Numbered from the stretch's first letter, positions 35,292 to 46,300 are shown. The stretch is 64,000 bases of DNA from a bacterium (GCA_030427205.1 JAUHXC010000009.1:186001-250000); one strand, 5' to 3'. Notes: generated by a model from the sequence alone, not told the origin. Program-made: numbers and translations.

Positions 35292-36857
35292 ATGATGCGC
35301 GCATTGGCGGCGATGCTGATGGCAGGGCTGGTCGTGGGGACGATCGGCTGTGACGACGGGGCGAACACCGCGCCTCCGACCGAGATGGACATGCTCACGG
35401 TCGACCCCGACATGGGGGATCCCGAGCCGGAGCCGGACATGGGTGATCCCGAGCCCGAGCCGGACATGATGGTCGAGATGGACATGGCGCCCGAGGGCGA
35501 CCTGGGCCCCGACGCCGAGCCTCCGCCGATGGCCGAGGCCTGTGACCCGTGCGAAGAGGACGCCGACTGCGCCGAGGGCGCGGCGTGCCTCTTCATCGGT
35601 GAGGCGGCGGTCTGCTCGGTGCCCTGCGACGAGGGTGACTGCCCCGACGGCTACACCTGCGTGGCCTGGGAAGACGCCGGCGAGCAGTGCGTACCCGAGC
35701 CGGGGGTCTGCCTCGGCTGCGACGCGCCCGGCGAGGCGTTCGACGGCTGCGACGGCTTCGACAACGACTGCGACGAGATCATCGACGAGGACTTCGAGCC
35801 CGACGTGTGCGGCGAGGGGGCCTGCGCCGGCACCAGCGCCTGCGTCGACGGGGTGCTCGAGACCTGCGAGCCGGGCATGCCCGGCCCCGACGACTCGGCC
35901 TGCGACGGGGTCGACGAGGACTGCGACGGCAACATCGACGAGGACTACGTCGAAGAGACCTGCGGCGACGGGCTGTGCCAGGCGACCAGCGCCTGCGCCG
36001 ACGGCGCGGTGCTGATGTGCATGCCCGACGTCGACGCCGCGCTGCCGCGGGACATCACCTGCGACGCGGTGGATGACGACTGCGACGGCGGCGCCGACGA
36101 AGACTACGTCGGCGAGTCGTGCGGCGTCGGCGCCTGCGCCGCGGTGGGTACGTGCGAAGACGGCGAGGCCAGCTGCACCCCCGGCGCGCCGCTCGCCGAG
36201 ACCGACGTGACCTGCAACGGGGTCGACGACGACTGCGACGGCAGCGCCGACGAGGAGTACGCCTCCGACGAGTTCTGTGGCCTGGGTCTGTGCCGCACCG
36301 CTGGCAGCTGCGCCGACGGCGAGGTGGCGTGTGTGCCGCGGGCGCCGGAGTTCGACATCGACCAGATCTGCGACGGCCAGGACGAGAACTGCGACGGGCA
36401 GATCGACGAGAACTGCGTCGTCAACAGCCTCGCGCTCACCCCGATCAGCTTCGACGACGAGTTCGTCATCGTCGACGTCGCGTTCGCTCAGGAGGGCGCG
36501 CTCGACGAGAACAACGCGCGCTTCTTCCAGCCGCGGCTCATCGACCTCTACGTCAACCTGCCGGCCGGGGTCGACGTGCAGGCCTCGCTGCGGGCGACCG
36601 TGGCGCCGGGGCAGGCGGCCATCGACGCCGAGAAGCAGGTCCGCGGCTCGGTATTGCCCGAAGACGAGCGCATCCTGCGGATCCAGGTGCTGGCGATCAA
36701 CAACGACAACCGCATCGCGCCCGGCGTGATCGCCCGGCTGACGCTGGTCAATACCGGCGCGCCGCCGTGGGCCTTCAGCTTCGTCGAAGAGCTCAGCAGC
36801 TTCGCGCCGGCCGAGGCCGGCGAGCGGCTCGAGTTCGCCGAAGGCGTCGTCGAGTAG
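35292..36857 (+). CDS. MopE-type lipoprotein with C-terminal cohesin-like domain
   Basis: 521 aa. ATG 35292 (a second ATG follows) chosen because it starts a clean lipoprotein signal with Cys20 (LVVGTIGC) and has GAGGGCAGG upstream. A GTG overlapping the previous stop at 35223 would add a 23-residue arginine-rich extension and is less likely. Residues ~25-75 are a Met/Asp/Pro-Glu spacer; ~80-140 form a Cys-rich segment (CDPCEEDADCAEGAACLF) like those in many myxobacterial surface proteins. Five MopE motifs follow (CDGFDNDCDEIIDE to CDGQDENCDGQIDE). The last ~145 residues repeat the cohesin-like domain of the TSP3 protein: FQPRLIDLYV, ILRIQVLAINNDNRIAPGVIA, FAPAEAGERLEF. A surface-anchored partner for the giant proteins is a plausible role. 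Confidence 0.8.
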   Translation: MMRALAAMLMAGLVVGTIGCDDGANTAPPTEMDMLTVDPDMGDPEPEPDMGDPEPEPDMMVEMDMAPEGDLGPDAEPPPMAEACDPCEEDADCAEGAACLFIGEAAVCSVPCDEGDCPDGYTCVAWEDAGEQCVPEPGVCLGCDAPGEAFDGCDGFDNDCDEIIDEDFEPDVCGEGACAGTSACVDGVLETCEPGMPGPDDSACDGVDEDCDGNIDEDYVEETCGDGLCQATSACADGAVLMCMPDVDAALPRDITCDAVDDDCDGGADEDYVGESCGVGACAAVGTCEDGEASCTPGAPLAETDVTCNGVDDDCDGSADEEYASDEFCGLGLCRTAGSCADGEVACVPRAPEFDIDQICDGQDENCDGQIDENCVVNSLALTPISFDDEFVIVDVAFAQEGALDENNARFFQPRLIDLYVNLPAGVDVQASLRATVAPGQAAIDAEKQVRGSVLPEDERILRIQVLAINNDNRIAPGVIARLTLVNTGAPPWAFSFVEELSSFAPAEAGERLEFAEGVVE

Positions 36858-36888
36858 GCCAGGTCCGTCGGGCACGCCGGGAGCCGCC

Positions 36889-39800
36889 ATGAATCGCACA
36901 GCACTGCTCGGGGTGGCGGTGGCCCTCGCCGGGCTGCCCGCCATCGCCGGGGCCGTCCCCACCGTCCAGATCACCGCGCCGACGGACGGCGGCTGCGTCA
37001 ACAGCGGGCAGCCGGTCGTCGAAGGCACCATCGGCGGTGAGCCGCTGCTCGCCGAGACCGAGGTGCGCGTCACCGCCCGGGTCATCGGCGGCGTCGACGG
37101 CGAAGCCCGCGTCTCGCTGCGGGTCGACGCCGTCGAGGTCTCGGCGCTCGGCGTCGCGCTGCTCGCCGGCCAACCCACCGACGTCGAGCTGTTCGCGCCG
37201 GCCGAGTCGGTCGTCGACGGCCCGGGGATCGACCTCGAGGTGGTCGTCGAAGCCGATGACGGTCAGGCGACCGACGGCGTGACGGTGACCATCGACCGGC
37301 GCCCGCCGGACGTGGTCTTCACCGAAGACGTCATCGAGCTGCAGGGCACCTGCGCCGAGCAGCCGCCGGAGATCGAGTTCGAAGTCAGCGACGTCGTCGA
37401 CCCCGATCCGGTGGTCGAGACCCGCGTCGAGCTCGACGACGCCGGCTGCACCGTGGCGCGCATCATCACCGTGCGCGACAGCTGCGCGGGCGGCGACTTC
37501 GAAGGCAACGCCCAGGAGCTGCGCTTCTTGACCCGCCGCCCGTCGGCGCAAGCGCCCGAGATCGTCTTCGCCGGCATCCGCGAAGAAGAGCGCCTGCTCG
37601 AAGGGCAGCTGAGCTACAGCGTCGGCGTGCCCGCCGACTGTGTCATCGAGCGGGTCGCCGAGTACGTGCGCGACGATGACGAACCGCGACCGCTGGGCGA
37701 CGGCGAGCTCTTCGACCGCTCGGGGGACTACGTGGCCTCGGTCTCGGTGGACGCCTGCGGCCACGCGCCCGTCGCGGCCGAGCGCCGCTTCACGGTGGTG
37801 CCCGCGCCGCGGGTCGACGCCGGCGGGCCCTACCTGACCCAGCAAGGCGCCGAGCTCATCCTCGACGCGGGCGACTCGGAGATCCCGCTCGACGTCGTCG
37901 GGGAGGTGGTCGAGTACGCGTGGGACATCCCGGTGGACGGCTTCTTCGACCCCGAAGAAGGCCGGGCGGCGCAGGTGCCCTTTGATACCGATCGGCCCGA
38001 CGGCGAGTACGACATCGGGCTGCGCATCACGACCGCCAGCGGCTACGTGGGCTACGACTTCACCGCGGTGACCATCCGCGACGTCGTGCCCGCGTGCGAC
38101 GCCGGCGGGCCCTACGCCGCGGTGCAGGGCGAGCCGATCCGCTTCGACGCGTCGGCCAGCGCGCCGGGGGTGCCCGCCGAGCCCATCGTGGCCTACGCCT
38201 GGGACTTCGGGGACGGCGAGAGCCGGCGGACGGCCGTCGCCGAGACCACCCACGACTACCTCGAAGAAGGCCAGTACGAGGTCACCCTCGTCGTCGAGGA
38301 CGAAGACTCCCCGTCGGCGCCGTGCGTGGCCCAGGTGATCGTCGGCGACGTCGACCCCGTCGTCGACGGGGTCGCCGCGCTCGACGAGGCCGTCGAGGGC
38401 CTGCCGCTGCGGTTCACCGCGGGGGCGACCTCCGCCGGATCGGCCGCCGAGCCGCTCATCGCCTATCGCTGGGACTTCGGCGACGGCGAGACCGCCGAGG
38501 GGCCCGCCCTGCGTGGACCGGAGCACACCTATGCCGACGACGGCCCGCGGCGGGTCTGCCTCGAGGTCTCCGACGCCGACAGCAGCGCCGAGCAGTGCAT
38601 CGACATCGAGGTCGCCGACCTGACGCCCACCGCGCGCTGCAGCGGCCCCGGCTTCGCGGTCGAAGGCCGCGAGGTCGTCTTCGACGCCCGCGGCAGCCGC
38701 GCCGGCGGCGCCGCCGATCCGCTCGCGCGCTATGTATGGGACTTCGGCGACGGCACCCCGCCAGTGACCGTCGAAGACGCCGCCTCGACCACCATCACCC
38801 ACGCGTTCGCCCGCGACGGCGACCTGGTGGTGACCCTGACCGTCGAGGACGAAGACTCGGCGGTGACCGCCGAGTGCCCGATCGCCATCGACGACGCCTC
38901 GCCCGACGCGCGCTTCACCATCGACTCGCCGCTCGGCGGGGCGCTCGAGGGTGAGTCCATCGCGCTCGACGCCACCGGCAGCCAGCCCGGCGGCGGCGAC
39001 GCGATCGTGAACTACGCCTGGGATCTGGGCGACGGCACCCGGCTCGACGGGCCCGATCTCGACGTCATCGAGCACGCGTGGCCCGACCAGGGCGAGTACA
39101 CCGTCGAGCTGCGGCTGACCGACAGCGACGGCAGCGTCGACGTCGCCCGCAACTTCGTCACCGTGCTCAACCGGGCGCCGCAGAACGTGCGCATCATCGG
39201 CCCCGACCGGGTCGAGATCGGCCAGCTCAACGCCTGGCGGGTCGAGTACGACGACGTGGACGCCGACGTGCCGATCATCAACTGGCGCCTCGGCGACGGG
39301 GCCACCGTCGAAGGCCGGGCCGGCGTCGAGCACACCTACGTCGAGGTGCCGCGCATCGGCCGGGTCACCATGCGAGTCTCGGTCGACGACCAAGACGGCG
39401 GGGTGACCCGGGTCGAGATGCCCGTCGAGATCACCGCCGCCGGGCCCACCATCGAAGGCCCCGCGGTGGTCGACGCCGTCGAAGGCCAGCCGGTGGACGC
39501 CGAGTGGCTGCTGCTCTCGGCCCTGGGCAATAACGGCCCCGACGGCCCGCTGACCGTCGAGGTGCCGACGATCCCCACCGGCGCCGAGCTCGTCGTCGAG
39601 CCCGGCGTGCCGGCCAACGAACGCCAGATCGCGCGGCTCGACTGGACCCCCGGCTCCAATGACGCCGGCGAGCACCGGCTGCTGATCGTGGCGACGGCGC
39701 CGTCGGGCCTCGAGCGGGTCTGGCCGGTGACCATCCGCGTCGCCGACGACCGCGGCGCGTGGCTGGCGGCGGCCGGCGGCGACATCCAGTCGGGGCGGGT

Positions 39801-40686
39801 GAGCCTGTATCGCTTCGGCCGCCGGGCCGGGCTCGACGTCGCCGAGTTCGATCTCGCCGGCGAGATCGCCGTGCCCGGCGGGGCCTACGCGCCGACCCTC
39901 GGCCCCCGTCGGCGCCTGCACGTCGCCGCCCCCGGCACCAGCGCGCTGGTGAGCATCGATCTCTCCGGGCCGCGCCCGCGGTTGGGGCGTCGCTTGCCGC
40001 TTCAGGGCCGCCCGATGGCCGTCGCCGCCGGCCCGACGCACATCTGGCTGGCGGGCGCGGGCTGGCTGCACGCCGTCGACGCGGCCACGCTCAAGCCGCG
40101 GATCTCGCTGCCCATCGACGCCGGCCTCGTGCGCGCGCTGGCCTGGATCGCCGACGCCGCCGACGGCGATCCGCTGCTGGTGGGCGCCACCGCGACCGGC
40201 GAGCTGCTCGTCTTCGACCCGGAGCGGGCGCTCGACGAGCGCGACCCGATCGTCGCCCGACACCCGCTGGGGCTGGGCCTCGGTCGCCTCGTCGCGCAGG
40301 GCGATCGGCTCCTGGCGATCGACGCGGAGGGCCGGGCCATCATCGAAGTGGATCCGATGGGCCTGCTCGGTGAGACTGAGGACGTGATCGTCGATCGCTG
40401 GCCGGTGCCGTTCGCGCCGCTCGACGCGACGGTCAAAGACGAGACGGTCTGGTTCACCTCGGGCCGCGGCCTGGAGCGCATCGACCCCGCCGGGGAGGCG
40501 GTGTTGATGGACAACGGCGCAGCTCTCGGGGTGACCGCGCTGCCCGACGGCCTCTACGGCCTCGGCGCCCTGGCCATCGGCGGGCGCGATCGGGTGGCCA
40601 ACCGGGCCATCGACGGCAGCGATCTGGACACCGTCCGCGGAGGCGGTGGCCGGCAGCTCTTGTTCTTCGAGATCCCGGTCCGCTGA
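36889..40686 (+). CDS. Secreted PKD-repeat protein with C-terminal propeller-like domain
   Basis: 1265 aa, ATG with GGAG upstream, 31 nt after the preceding gene. Signal peptide cleaved after AIAGA. Residues ~25-300 are Ig-like beta domains with paired cysteines. From ~309 to ~760 about five PKD domains follow (AGGPYLTQQGAELILDAG, YAWDFGDGES, YRWDFGDGE, YVWDFGDGT, YAWDLGDGT). Two further beta domains lead to a ~300-residue C-terminal part with repeated four-strand blocks (WLAAAGGDIQSGRVSLYRFG, HIWLAGAGWLHAVDAATLK, LLVGATATGELLVFDPERAL), as expected of a beta-propeller. No lipobox or C-terminal anchor, so probably secreted or held by other surface proteins. PKD domains mediate protein or polysaccharide contacts; the ligand is unknown. 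Confidence 0.8.
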   Translation: MNRTALLGVAVALAGLPAIAGAVPTVQITAPTDGGCVNSGQPVVEGTIGGEPLLAETEVRVTARVIGGVDGEARVSLRVDAVEVSALGVALLAGQPTDVELFAPAESVVDGPGIDLEVVVEADDGQATDGVTVTIDRRPPDVVFTEDVIELQGTCAEQPPEIEFEVSDVVDPDPVVETRVELDDAGCTVARIITVRDSCAGGDFEGNAQELRFLTRRPSAQAPEIVFAGIREEERLLEGQLSYSVGVPADCVIERVAEYVRDDDEPRPLGDGELFDRSGDYVASVSVDACGHAPVAAERRFTVVPAPRVDAGGPYLTQQGAELILDAGDSEIPLDVVGEVVEYAWDIPVDGFFDPEEGRAAQVPFDTDRPDGEYDIGLRITTASGYVGYDFTAVTIRDVVPACDAGGPYAAVQGEPIRFDASASAPGVPAEPIVAYAWDFGDGESRRTAVAETTHDYLEEGQYEVTLVVEDEDSPSAPCVAQVIVGDVDPVVDGVAALDEAVEGLPLRFTAGATSAGSAAEPLIAYRWDFGDGETAEGPALRGPEHTYADDGPRRVCLEVSDADSSAEQCIDIEVADLTPTARCSGPGFAVEGREVVFDARGSRAGGAADPLARYVWDFGDGTPPVTVEDAASTTITHAFARDGDLVVTLTVEDEDSAVTAECPIAIDDASPDARFTIDSPLGGALEGESIALDATGSQPGGGDAIVNYAWDLGDGTRLDGPDLDVIEHAWPDQGEYTVELRLTDSDGSVDVARNFVTVLNRAPQNVRIIGPDRVEIGQLNAWRVEYDDVDADVPIINWRLGDGATVEGRAGVEHTYVEVPRIGRVTMRVSVDDQDGGVTRVEMPVEITAAGPTIEGPAVVDAVEGQPVDAEWLLLSALGNNGPDGPLTVEVPTIPTGAELVVEPGVPANERQIARLDWTPGSNDAGEHRLLIVATAPSGLERVWPVTIRVADDRGAWLAAAGGDIQSGRVSLYRFGRRAGLDVAEFDLAGEIAVPGGAYAPTLGPRRRLHVAAPGTSALVSIDLSGPRPRLGRRLPLQGRPMAVAAGPTHIWLAGAGWLHAVDAATLKPRISLPIDAGLVRALAWIADAADGDPLLVGATATGELLVFDPERALDERDPIVARHPLGLGLGRLVAQGDRLLAIDAEGRAIIEVDPMGLLGETEDVIVDRWPVPFAPLDATVKDETVWFTSGRGLERIDPAGEAVLMDNGAALGVTALPDGLYGLGALAIGGRDRVANRAIDGSDLDTVRGGGGRQLLFFEIPVR

Positions 40687-40728
40687 CGGCGAGGGCCGGG
40701 TGAGGCGATCCCGCCGTTCCGGGGACCC

Positions 40729-43167
40729 GTGAACCACACCCATCGTGACGGTCCGTACCCGTCGAATGGCCCGGCGCGCCCGGGGATCTGCGCGGCGCGC
40801 GTCGCGCTGCTGTGCATCGCCTTGAGCAGCCTCGTCGCGGGCTGTGACGACCCCGCCGGCGTCGCCGGCGCCCGCCGCTGCGCCGATACGGTCGACTGCC
40901 TCGCGGGGCAGATCTGCGTCGGTGGACTCTGCCGCCTCGCCCCCGATCAGACCGTGTCCGACGCCGAGCCCGACGAGGGCCCCGATTCGGCGATCGACGG
41001 CGCGCCCGATTCCGAGCCCGATCGCGCCGTCGACGCGGCGCCCGACATGCTGGCCGATATCGGCCTCGACGTCGGCCTCGACCTCGGCCTCGATCTGGGC
41101 CTGGACGCCAGCCTCGACGTGGGCCTCGACTTCGGCCTCGATACGGGCCCCGACACCGGGCCCGACCTGGGCCCCGACGGGCAGGTCGACGCCGGCCCCG
41201 ATCTGGGCCCGATGGTCTGCGAGCCGGGCACCGTGCGCGCCTGCGGCGTGCCGTTCGGGCGCTGCAACGTGGGCCTGCAGACCTGCGACGCCCGCGGGCA
41301 GTGGGGCCCGTGCGACGGTGGGGCCGAGCCCGCAGAAGAGATCTGCAACGGCCTCGACGACGACTGCGACGGGCGCACCGACGAGGCGCTGGCCGAGGTG
41401 TGCGGCGACGGCGGCGACTGCCGCCCGGGGCGGCGGGTCTGCGAGCTCGGCGTCTGGACCGCCTGCGACGACGCCCAGGACCCCCGAGCCGAGGTCTGCG
41501 ACGGGTTCGACGACGACTGCGACGGCGCCGTCGACGAAGACCTGCTGCGCCCGTGCTCGTTCGACCGCGGCCAGTGCTCCGCCGGGCTGCAGACCTGCGT
41601 CGAGGGCGTCTGGCAGCCTTGCGAAGGCGGCACCGTCGCGGCCCCCGAGACCTGCGACGGCACCGACGAGGACTGCGACGGCCTCGTCGACGAAGAGCTG
41701 TTCATCCCGTGCGGCGGTGACCCCTGCGACATGGCGGGCATCCGGCTGTGCCTCGACGGCGCCTTCGGCGACTGCCTGCCGCGCCGGCCGCCGATCTCCG
41801 AGGCCTGCGACAACCGCGACAACGACTGCGACGGCATGGTCGACGAGGGCGTGCTCGTCTCGTGCGGCGAGGTCGTGGGCGCCTGCCGGGCGGGCACCTC
41901 GATCTGCCGCGACGGCGTATTCGGCGAATGCCTCGGCGGCATCGCGCCCATCGACGAGCTGTGCAACGACATCGACGACGACTGTGACGGCGCCATCGAC
42001 GAGGGCGTCGCGCCGCTGTCGTGCGGCGAAGACGAAGGCCTGTGCGTCGCCGGCGCCCGGACCTGCCTCGACGGGGCATTCGGCCCGTGCATCGGCGAGG
42101 TGGGCCCGGCCCCCGAGCGCTGCGACTACGAAGACAACGACTGCGACGGGCGCACCGACGAGCGGTTGCCGACGCGCCCCGAGATCTGCAACCAGCTCGA
42201 CGACGACTGCGACGGCACCACCGACGAGGACGTGCCCGTCTCGCCCGAGGTCTGCAACGCGGTCGACGACGACTGCGACGGCCAGACCGACGAAGGCACC
42301 GAGGCCCGCCCGGAGATCTGCGACGGCCTCGACAACGACTGCGACATCCGCGTCGACGAAGACGTCGTGCCCATCCCTGAGCTGTGCAATGGCATCGACG
42401 ATGACTGCGACGGCCGGACCGACGAAGACGCCCGACCCATCCTCTGCGGCACCAACATCGGCGAGTGCCGCGCCGGCATCCGCCGCTGCATCGACGGCGC
42501 GCCCACCGAGGAGTGCGACGGCAGCGTCGATCCCGTCGCCGAGGTCTGTGATGGCCTGGACAACGACTGCGACGGCCGGGCCGACGAGCAGGTCGCCGGC
42601 GACCGCGACGACGATGGCATCGGCGACTGCCTCGAAGAGATCCTGGGCCTCGACCCCGACGACCCGCGCGACGCCGAACTGGACTACGATCACGACGGCC
42701 GCAACAACCGCGACGAGGCGCTGCAGGAGACCCCGCTGTGGTCGACGCTCTTCCTCATCCCGGCCGAGCCGCCGCCGATGGCCGACCCGGCGCTGATCTT
42801 CGTCAGCCTGCAGCTCTACCAGCCCGATATCGCGCTGCAGCCGGAGCTGATCGAGGCCTTCATCCACTTCGACAGCCCGGCGCTCGAGTGGAATGACGTG
42901 ACGCTCGGCCAGGCGGCCTTCGACGCCGACAAGGAGGTCTTCCCCAACATCGCCGGTGAAGGCTACCTGCGGGTCGTGCTGCTGTCGGGCTTCAACATCA
43001 ACCCCATCGGCAGCGGCGAGCTGGCGTTGATCAGCTTCCGCCGCGATTCGGTGGATCCGGTGAACCTGCGCATCGACCGGGTCGACAGCCGCTTCGCGCC
43101 GCAGGAGGCGGATGACGCGCTCGACATCGGGATCATCGAGCATCGGGTGCCATTGACGATCCCATAG
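40729..43167 (+). CDS. MopE-repeat (11 motifs) lipoprotein with cohesin-like C-terminus
   Basis: 812 aa, GTG start with GGGGA upstream. The N-terminus is unusually long (LLCIALSSLVAGC puts the lipobox Cys at 39), so a hidden later start is possible. Residues ~50-70 hold a Cys-rich segment (CADTVDCLAGQICVGGLC); ~75-160 an acidic spacer of GLDLGLD-type repeats. Eleven MopE motifs (CNGLDDDCDGRTDE and variants, one reading CDIRVDE) alternate with C-x-x-G-x-C-xxG-xxxC connectors to ~625. A short calcium-loop stretch (DYDHDGRNNRDE) leads to the cohesin-like tail (~668-812; LQPELIEAFI, LRVVLLSGFNINPIGSGELALI, FAPQEADDALDI). It is the third protein in this cluster with that tail and the last of the co-directional group. 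Confidence 0.8.
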   Translation: MNHTHRDGPYPSNGPARPGICAARVALLCIALSSLVAGCDDPAGVAGARRCADTVDCLAGQICVGGLCRLAPDQTVSDAEPDEGPDSAIDGAPDSEPDRAVDAAPDMLADIGLDVGLDLGLDLGLDASLDVGLDFGLDTGPDTGPDLGPDGQVDAGPDLGPMVCEPGTVRACGVPFGRCNVGLQTCDARGQWGPCDGGAEPAEEICNGLDDDCDGRTDEALAEVCGDGGDCRPGRRVCELGVWTACDDAQDPRAEVCDGFDDDCDGAVDEDLLRPCSFDRGQCSAGLQTCVEGVWQPCEGGTVAAPETCDGTDEDCDGLVDEELFIPCGGDPCDMAGIRLCLDGAFGDCLPRRPPISEACDNRDNDCDGMVDEGVLVSCGEVVGACRAGTSICRDGVFGECLGGIAPIDELCNDIDDDCDGAIDEGVAPLSCGEDEGLCVAGARTCLDGAFGPCIGEVGPAPERCDYEDNDCDGRTDERLPTRPEICNQLDDDCDGTTDEDVPVSPEVCNAVDDDCDGQTDEGTEARPEICDGLDNDCDIRVDEDVVPIPELCNGIDDDCDGRTDEDARPILCGTNIGECRAGIRRCIDGAPTEECDGSVDPVAEVCDGLDNDCDGRADEQVAGDRDDDGIGDCLEEILGLDPDDPRDAELDYDHDGRNNRDEALQETPLWSTLFLIPAEPPPMADPALIFVSLQLYQPDIALQPELIEAFIHFDSPALEWNDVTLGQAAFDADKEVFPNIAGEGYLRVVLLSGFNINPIGSGELALISFRRDSVDPVNLRIDRVDSRFAPQEADDALDIGIIEHRVPLTIP

Positions 43168-43180
43168 TGATGATTGTGTC

Positions 43181-43242
43181 TATGCGATGCGTGCTGTATG
43201 CCATGTGCCATGCGTTGTATGCCATGCGTTGTATGCCATGTC
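43181..43242. repeat. ATGCCAT repeat cluster upstream of the STAND NTPase gene
   Basis: Between two co-directional genes the sequence holds GTTGTATGCCATGC twice in direct succession (14-bp period), flanked by further ATGCCAT and TGCCATGC copies, about five in 62 bp. The composition is much more AT-rich than the neighbourhood. It is the same 7-mer as in the clusters near 3.4 and 60.8 kb. Confidence 0.75.
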
Positions 43243-43327
43243 GATGACTGGCGCGTAATCGGTCTGCCATTGCCGGCTGCTCGGCGGTGCGGTATGCCGA
43301 GGGGCGCGAACGCCCTCGGAGAGCCCC

Positions 43328-46300
43328 ATGGCCCGCGAGCAGATCACGATCCTGCACCTGTCCGACCTGCGCTTCTGCAAGGGGCACCGCTTCGGCGAGC
43401 CGATCGACAAGGCCGAGGCCGACGACTGGGAGGGGCTGGTCGATCGAATGGACCTGGAGCGGGTGGGGGCGTTCGATCTCATCACGATCGCGGGCAACCT
43501 GACCGAACACGGCCGGGCTAGTGAATTTCGGATGGTGCGGGCCTTCCTCGACGCGATCATGGAGCGGCTGGGGCTCGGCCCACAGCGCGTGCTGGTTGTG
43601 CCCGGGCCGCGGGATGTCAACCTCGCGCTGTGTGAAGGTTACTTCGCGAGCTGCGCCGGCCATGAGATCGAGCCACGGCCGCCGTACTGGCCCAAGTGGG
43701 GGCCCTACGAGCAGTTCTTCTGCGGGCTCTATCAAGCGGTGCCCACGTACACCTTCTTGCCCGACCAGCCGTGGTCGCTCTTTCGGATAGCTGACCTCGG
43801 CCTGCGGGTCGCCGGCCTCAATGCCACGTTGGCCGTCAGTCACCTCGCGCCCGACGGCGTGCGCGAGTTTGGGCAGGCTCAACTGCAGGCGGGTGCGGGC
43901 TTTCTCACCGCGAGGAGCACCGTGCGGGTCGTCCTCTCTGCGACGGATCTCGCGGAGGCGCGAGCCAGTCTGGTCGATCCCCCGACGAGGCGACCGCCCG
44001 ATCCGTCCGGCCCGTCGGACGCTGCTGATGGTTGTAGCTACCACGGGGTTGCGTGGCTGTCGGCCGAGACGCCTCCGCGCGATGCAGGCAGCTGGGCTTC
44101 CGTGGTACGGCTGCAGTCACATGGCATCTACAGCATTGATCTGAGCGGCGACCAGCGCACACCCGCCGGCTCGGACCGCCTGCGCTGGTCGTACCACGTC
44201 GGCGAGATCCACGGCCTCGGGAGTATGTATGCGCCGTATCGGCGCAGATGGCATACCCGTTCTGATGCCAGCGGTGAACCCGCCATATCGCCGCTGTTGG
44301 GGTGGGTGCTCGAAGCTGCGGAGCGCCGCGAAGTGGGATCGAGCGTGACGATGGTGGCGGATGCGTCATTCCCGTATGTGCGGGTGACCCGCGTGCGCGG
44401 TGGGGGCTACGAGCACGTGCCCGTGGGGGTCTTCGAGCACGGCATCGAGCGCGTCAGCCTCGACGCCTTCGACCGCGCGGTCCTCCAGCCCTATCGGGAC
44501 GCAGATCCCAACTTGCGCGCCTGCGCCGTCGCCCGGCGTCTACCGGTCGATCTGAGCATCCTCGAGCACGCCCGCCGCCTTCGCGTCGAGCTGCACAGCC
44601 TGACGACATGGCGCCAGCTCATCGACTTCGAGCCCTTCGTACACGCGCAGACGAAGCGGTTGCAGACCGATCGGCTCTACCCGTCGAAGATCTATGTGAC
44701 CCAGCGTATGCGTGATGGCTTGTCTGCGGACGAACCCGAGGTGCCCGACGCCCTCGCGGCGGTCGAGTCATGGCTCGGGGACGCGCACAGCCGCTTCATG
44801 CTGGTCCTCGGCAGCTTCGGCACCGGCAAGACTTTCCTGCTGCACGAGCTGGCGCGTCGTATGGGCGAGCGCTGGTCACCGGGAGATCCCATCCCGCTCT
44901 TCATCGAGCTGCGGCACCTGGAGAAGTCCCATGAGGTCAGCGATCTCGTCCTGCAGCAATACTTCCGTGTCGTGGGTGATGGCTTCTCGGCGGATGCCTT
45001 CGACTTCATGTTGGAGAAGGGACGCCTCGTCTTCTTCTTCGACGGCTTCGACGAGCTCGTGCTGCGGCTGACCTACGAGCGCGCGGCGCACCACCTCTCG
45101 ACGCTGATGCAGGCCGCCCGCGGGCATGCCAAGGTCGTCGTCACCTGCCGCACCGAGCACTTCCTCACCGAGCGGGACATCGAGCAGGCGACGGCGAACA
45201 CCCTCGGCGAGGCCCCGTTGCTCGAACGGCTCAAGAGTCAGCGCGGGCTGCGCTTCGCCCGGCTCATGCCATTTCGCGAGCCGGAGATTCGGCGCTTCCT
45301 GGTCAACCAGCTCGGCGAGGACGCGGCGCGGGATCGCTTCGATCTCATCCGCGGGGTCAAAGACCTGCTCGGTCTATCGGCCAACCCCCGCATGCTCAGC
45401 CAGATCGCGCAGATGCCCGCCGACCGGCTGCGGGCGGCGGCCGCGCGCACCGGCGAGGCGACGGCGGCCGATCTCTACGAGCAGCTGATCCAGTGGTGGC
45501 TGGAGAACGAGGTCGCCCGCAAGGAGCCTACCCGGGGCGCTGTGGCGGCGCTCGGCTCCAGCGCCTGTCGGGCGGCCGTGGTCCGGCTGGCGCTGCGCCT
45601 GTGGCGGCAGACCGAGCCGACGGTCGGGCTGGAGGAATTGGAGAGCGAGGTCAAATCCGTCCTCCGGCAGCTCGCCGAGCAGCGCCGTGGGACGAGCCCG
45701 CAGGCCGACGAGGCGGCGCATCAGGTGGGCTCGGGCACGCTGCTGGTGCGTGACGAGCACGCCCGGTTCCGGTTCGTGCATCTGTCGGTGCAGGAGTATC
45801 TGGTCGCCCGGCACATCGCCGATGCGTTCGCTGATGGCGAGCCGATGCCGGTGGCTCTCGACCACGACGTGTGCTCCGGGCTGATGCTGCAGTTCCTCGA
45901 AGACCTGGTGTCTGCAGACGCGCTCACCGGGTGGGTCACCCGGATCTTGTGGGATCTGCCCAAGGCGGGGGTCTGCGGGCCGGCGCTGGAGAACGCCCTC
46001 AGCTTGCTCGATCGTGAGGTGGTCGACGTCGAGCGCCCGCTGGAGCTGGCTGGCCAGGACCTGCGTGGCCGACCTGGCCTACGCGACCTCGACCTGCGCA
46101 ACGCCGACCTGCGTGGCGCCAATCTGGCCGGTGTCGATCTCTCTGGCATGGACCTTTCGGGCGCGAATCTGGCCGGCGCGGATTTCAGTCGTGCGCGGCT
46201 GGTTCAAGCACGTTTGCATGGCGGGGTGCTGACGGACGCCGACTTTACTCGAGCCGCCATGCTCGGGGTGGGGTTGAGCGACGAGCAAGTGGAGTCCATC

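Noticed and set aside
36793..43143. Long minus-strand frame across three plus-strand genes
   Set aside because: It spans intergenic spaces of real genes, has no start signal and no recognisable domain.
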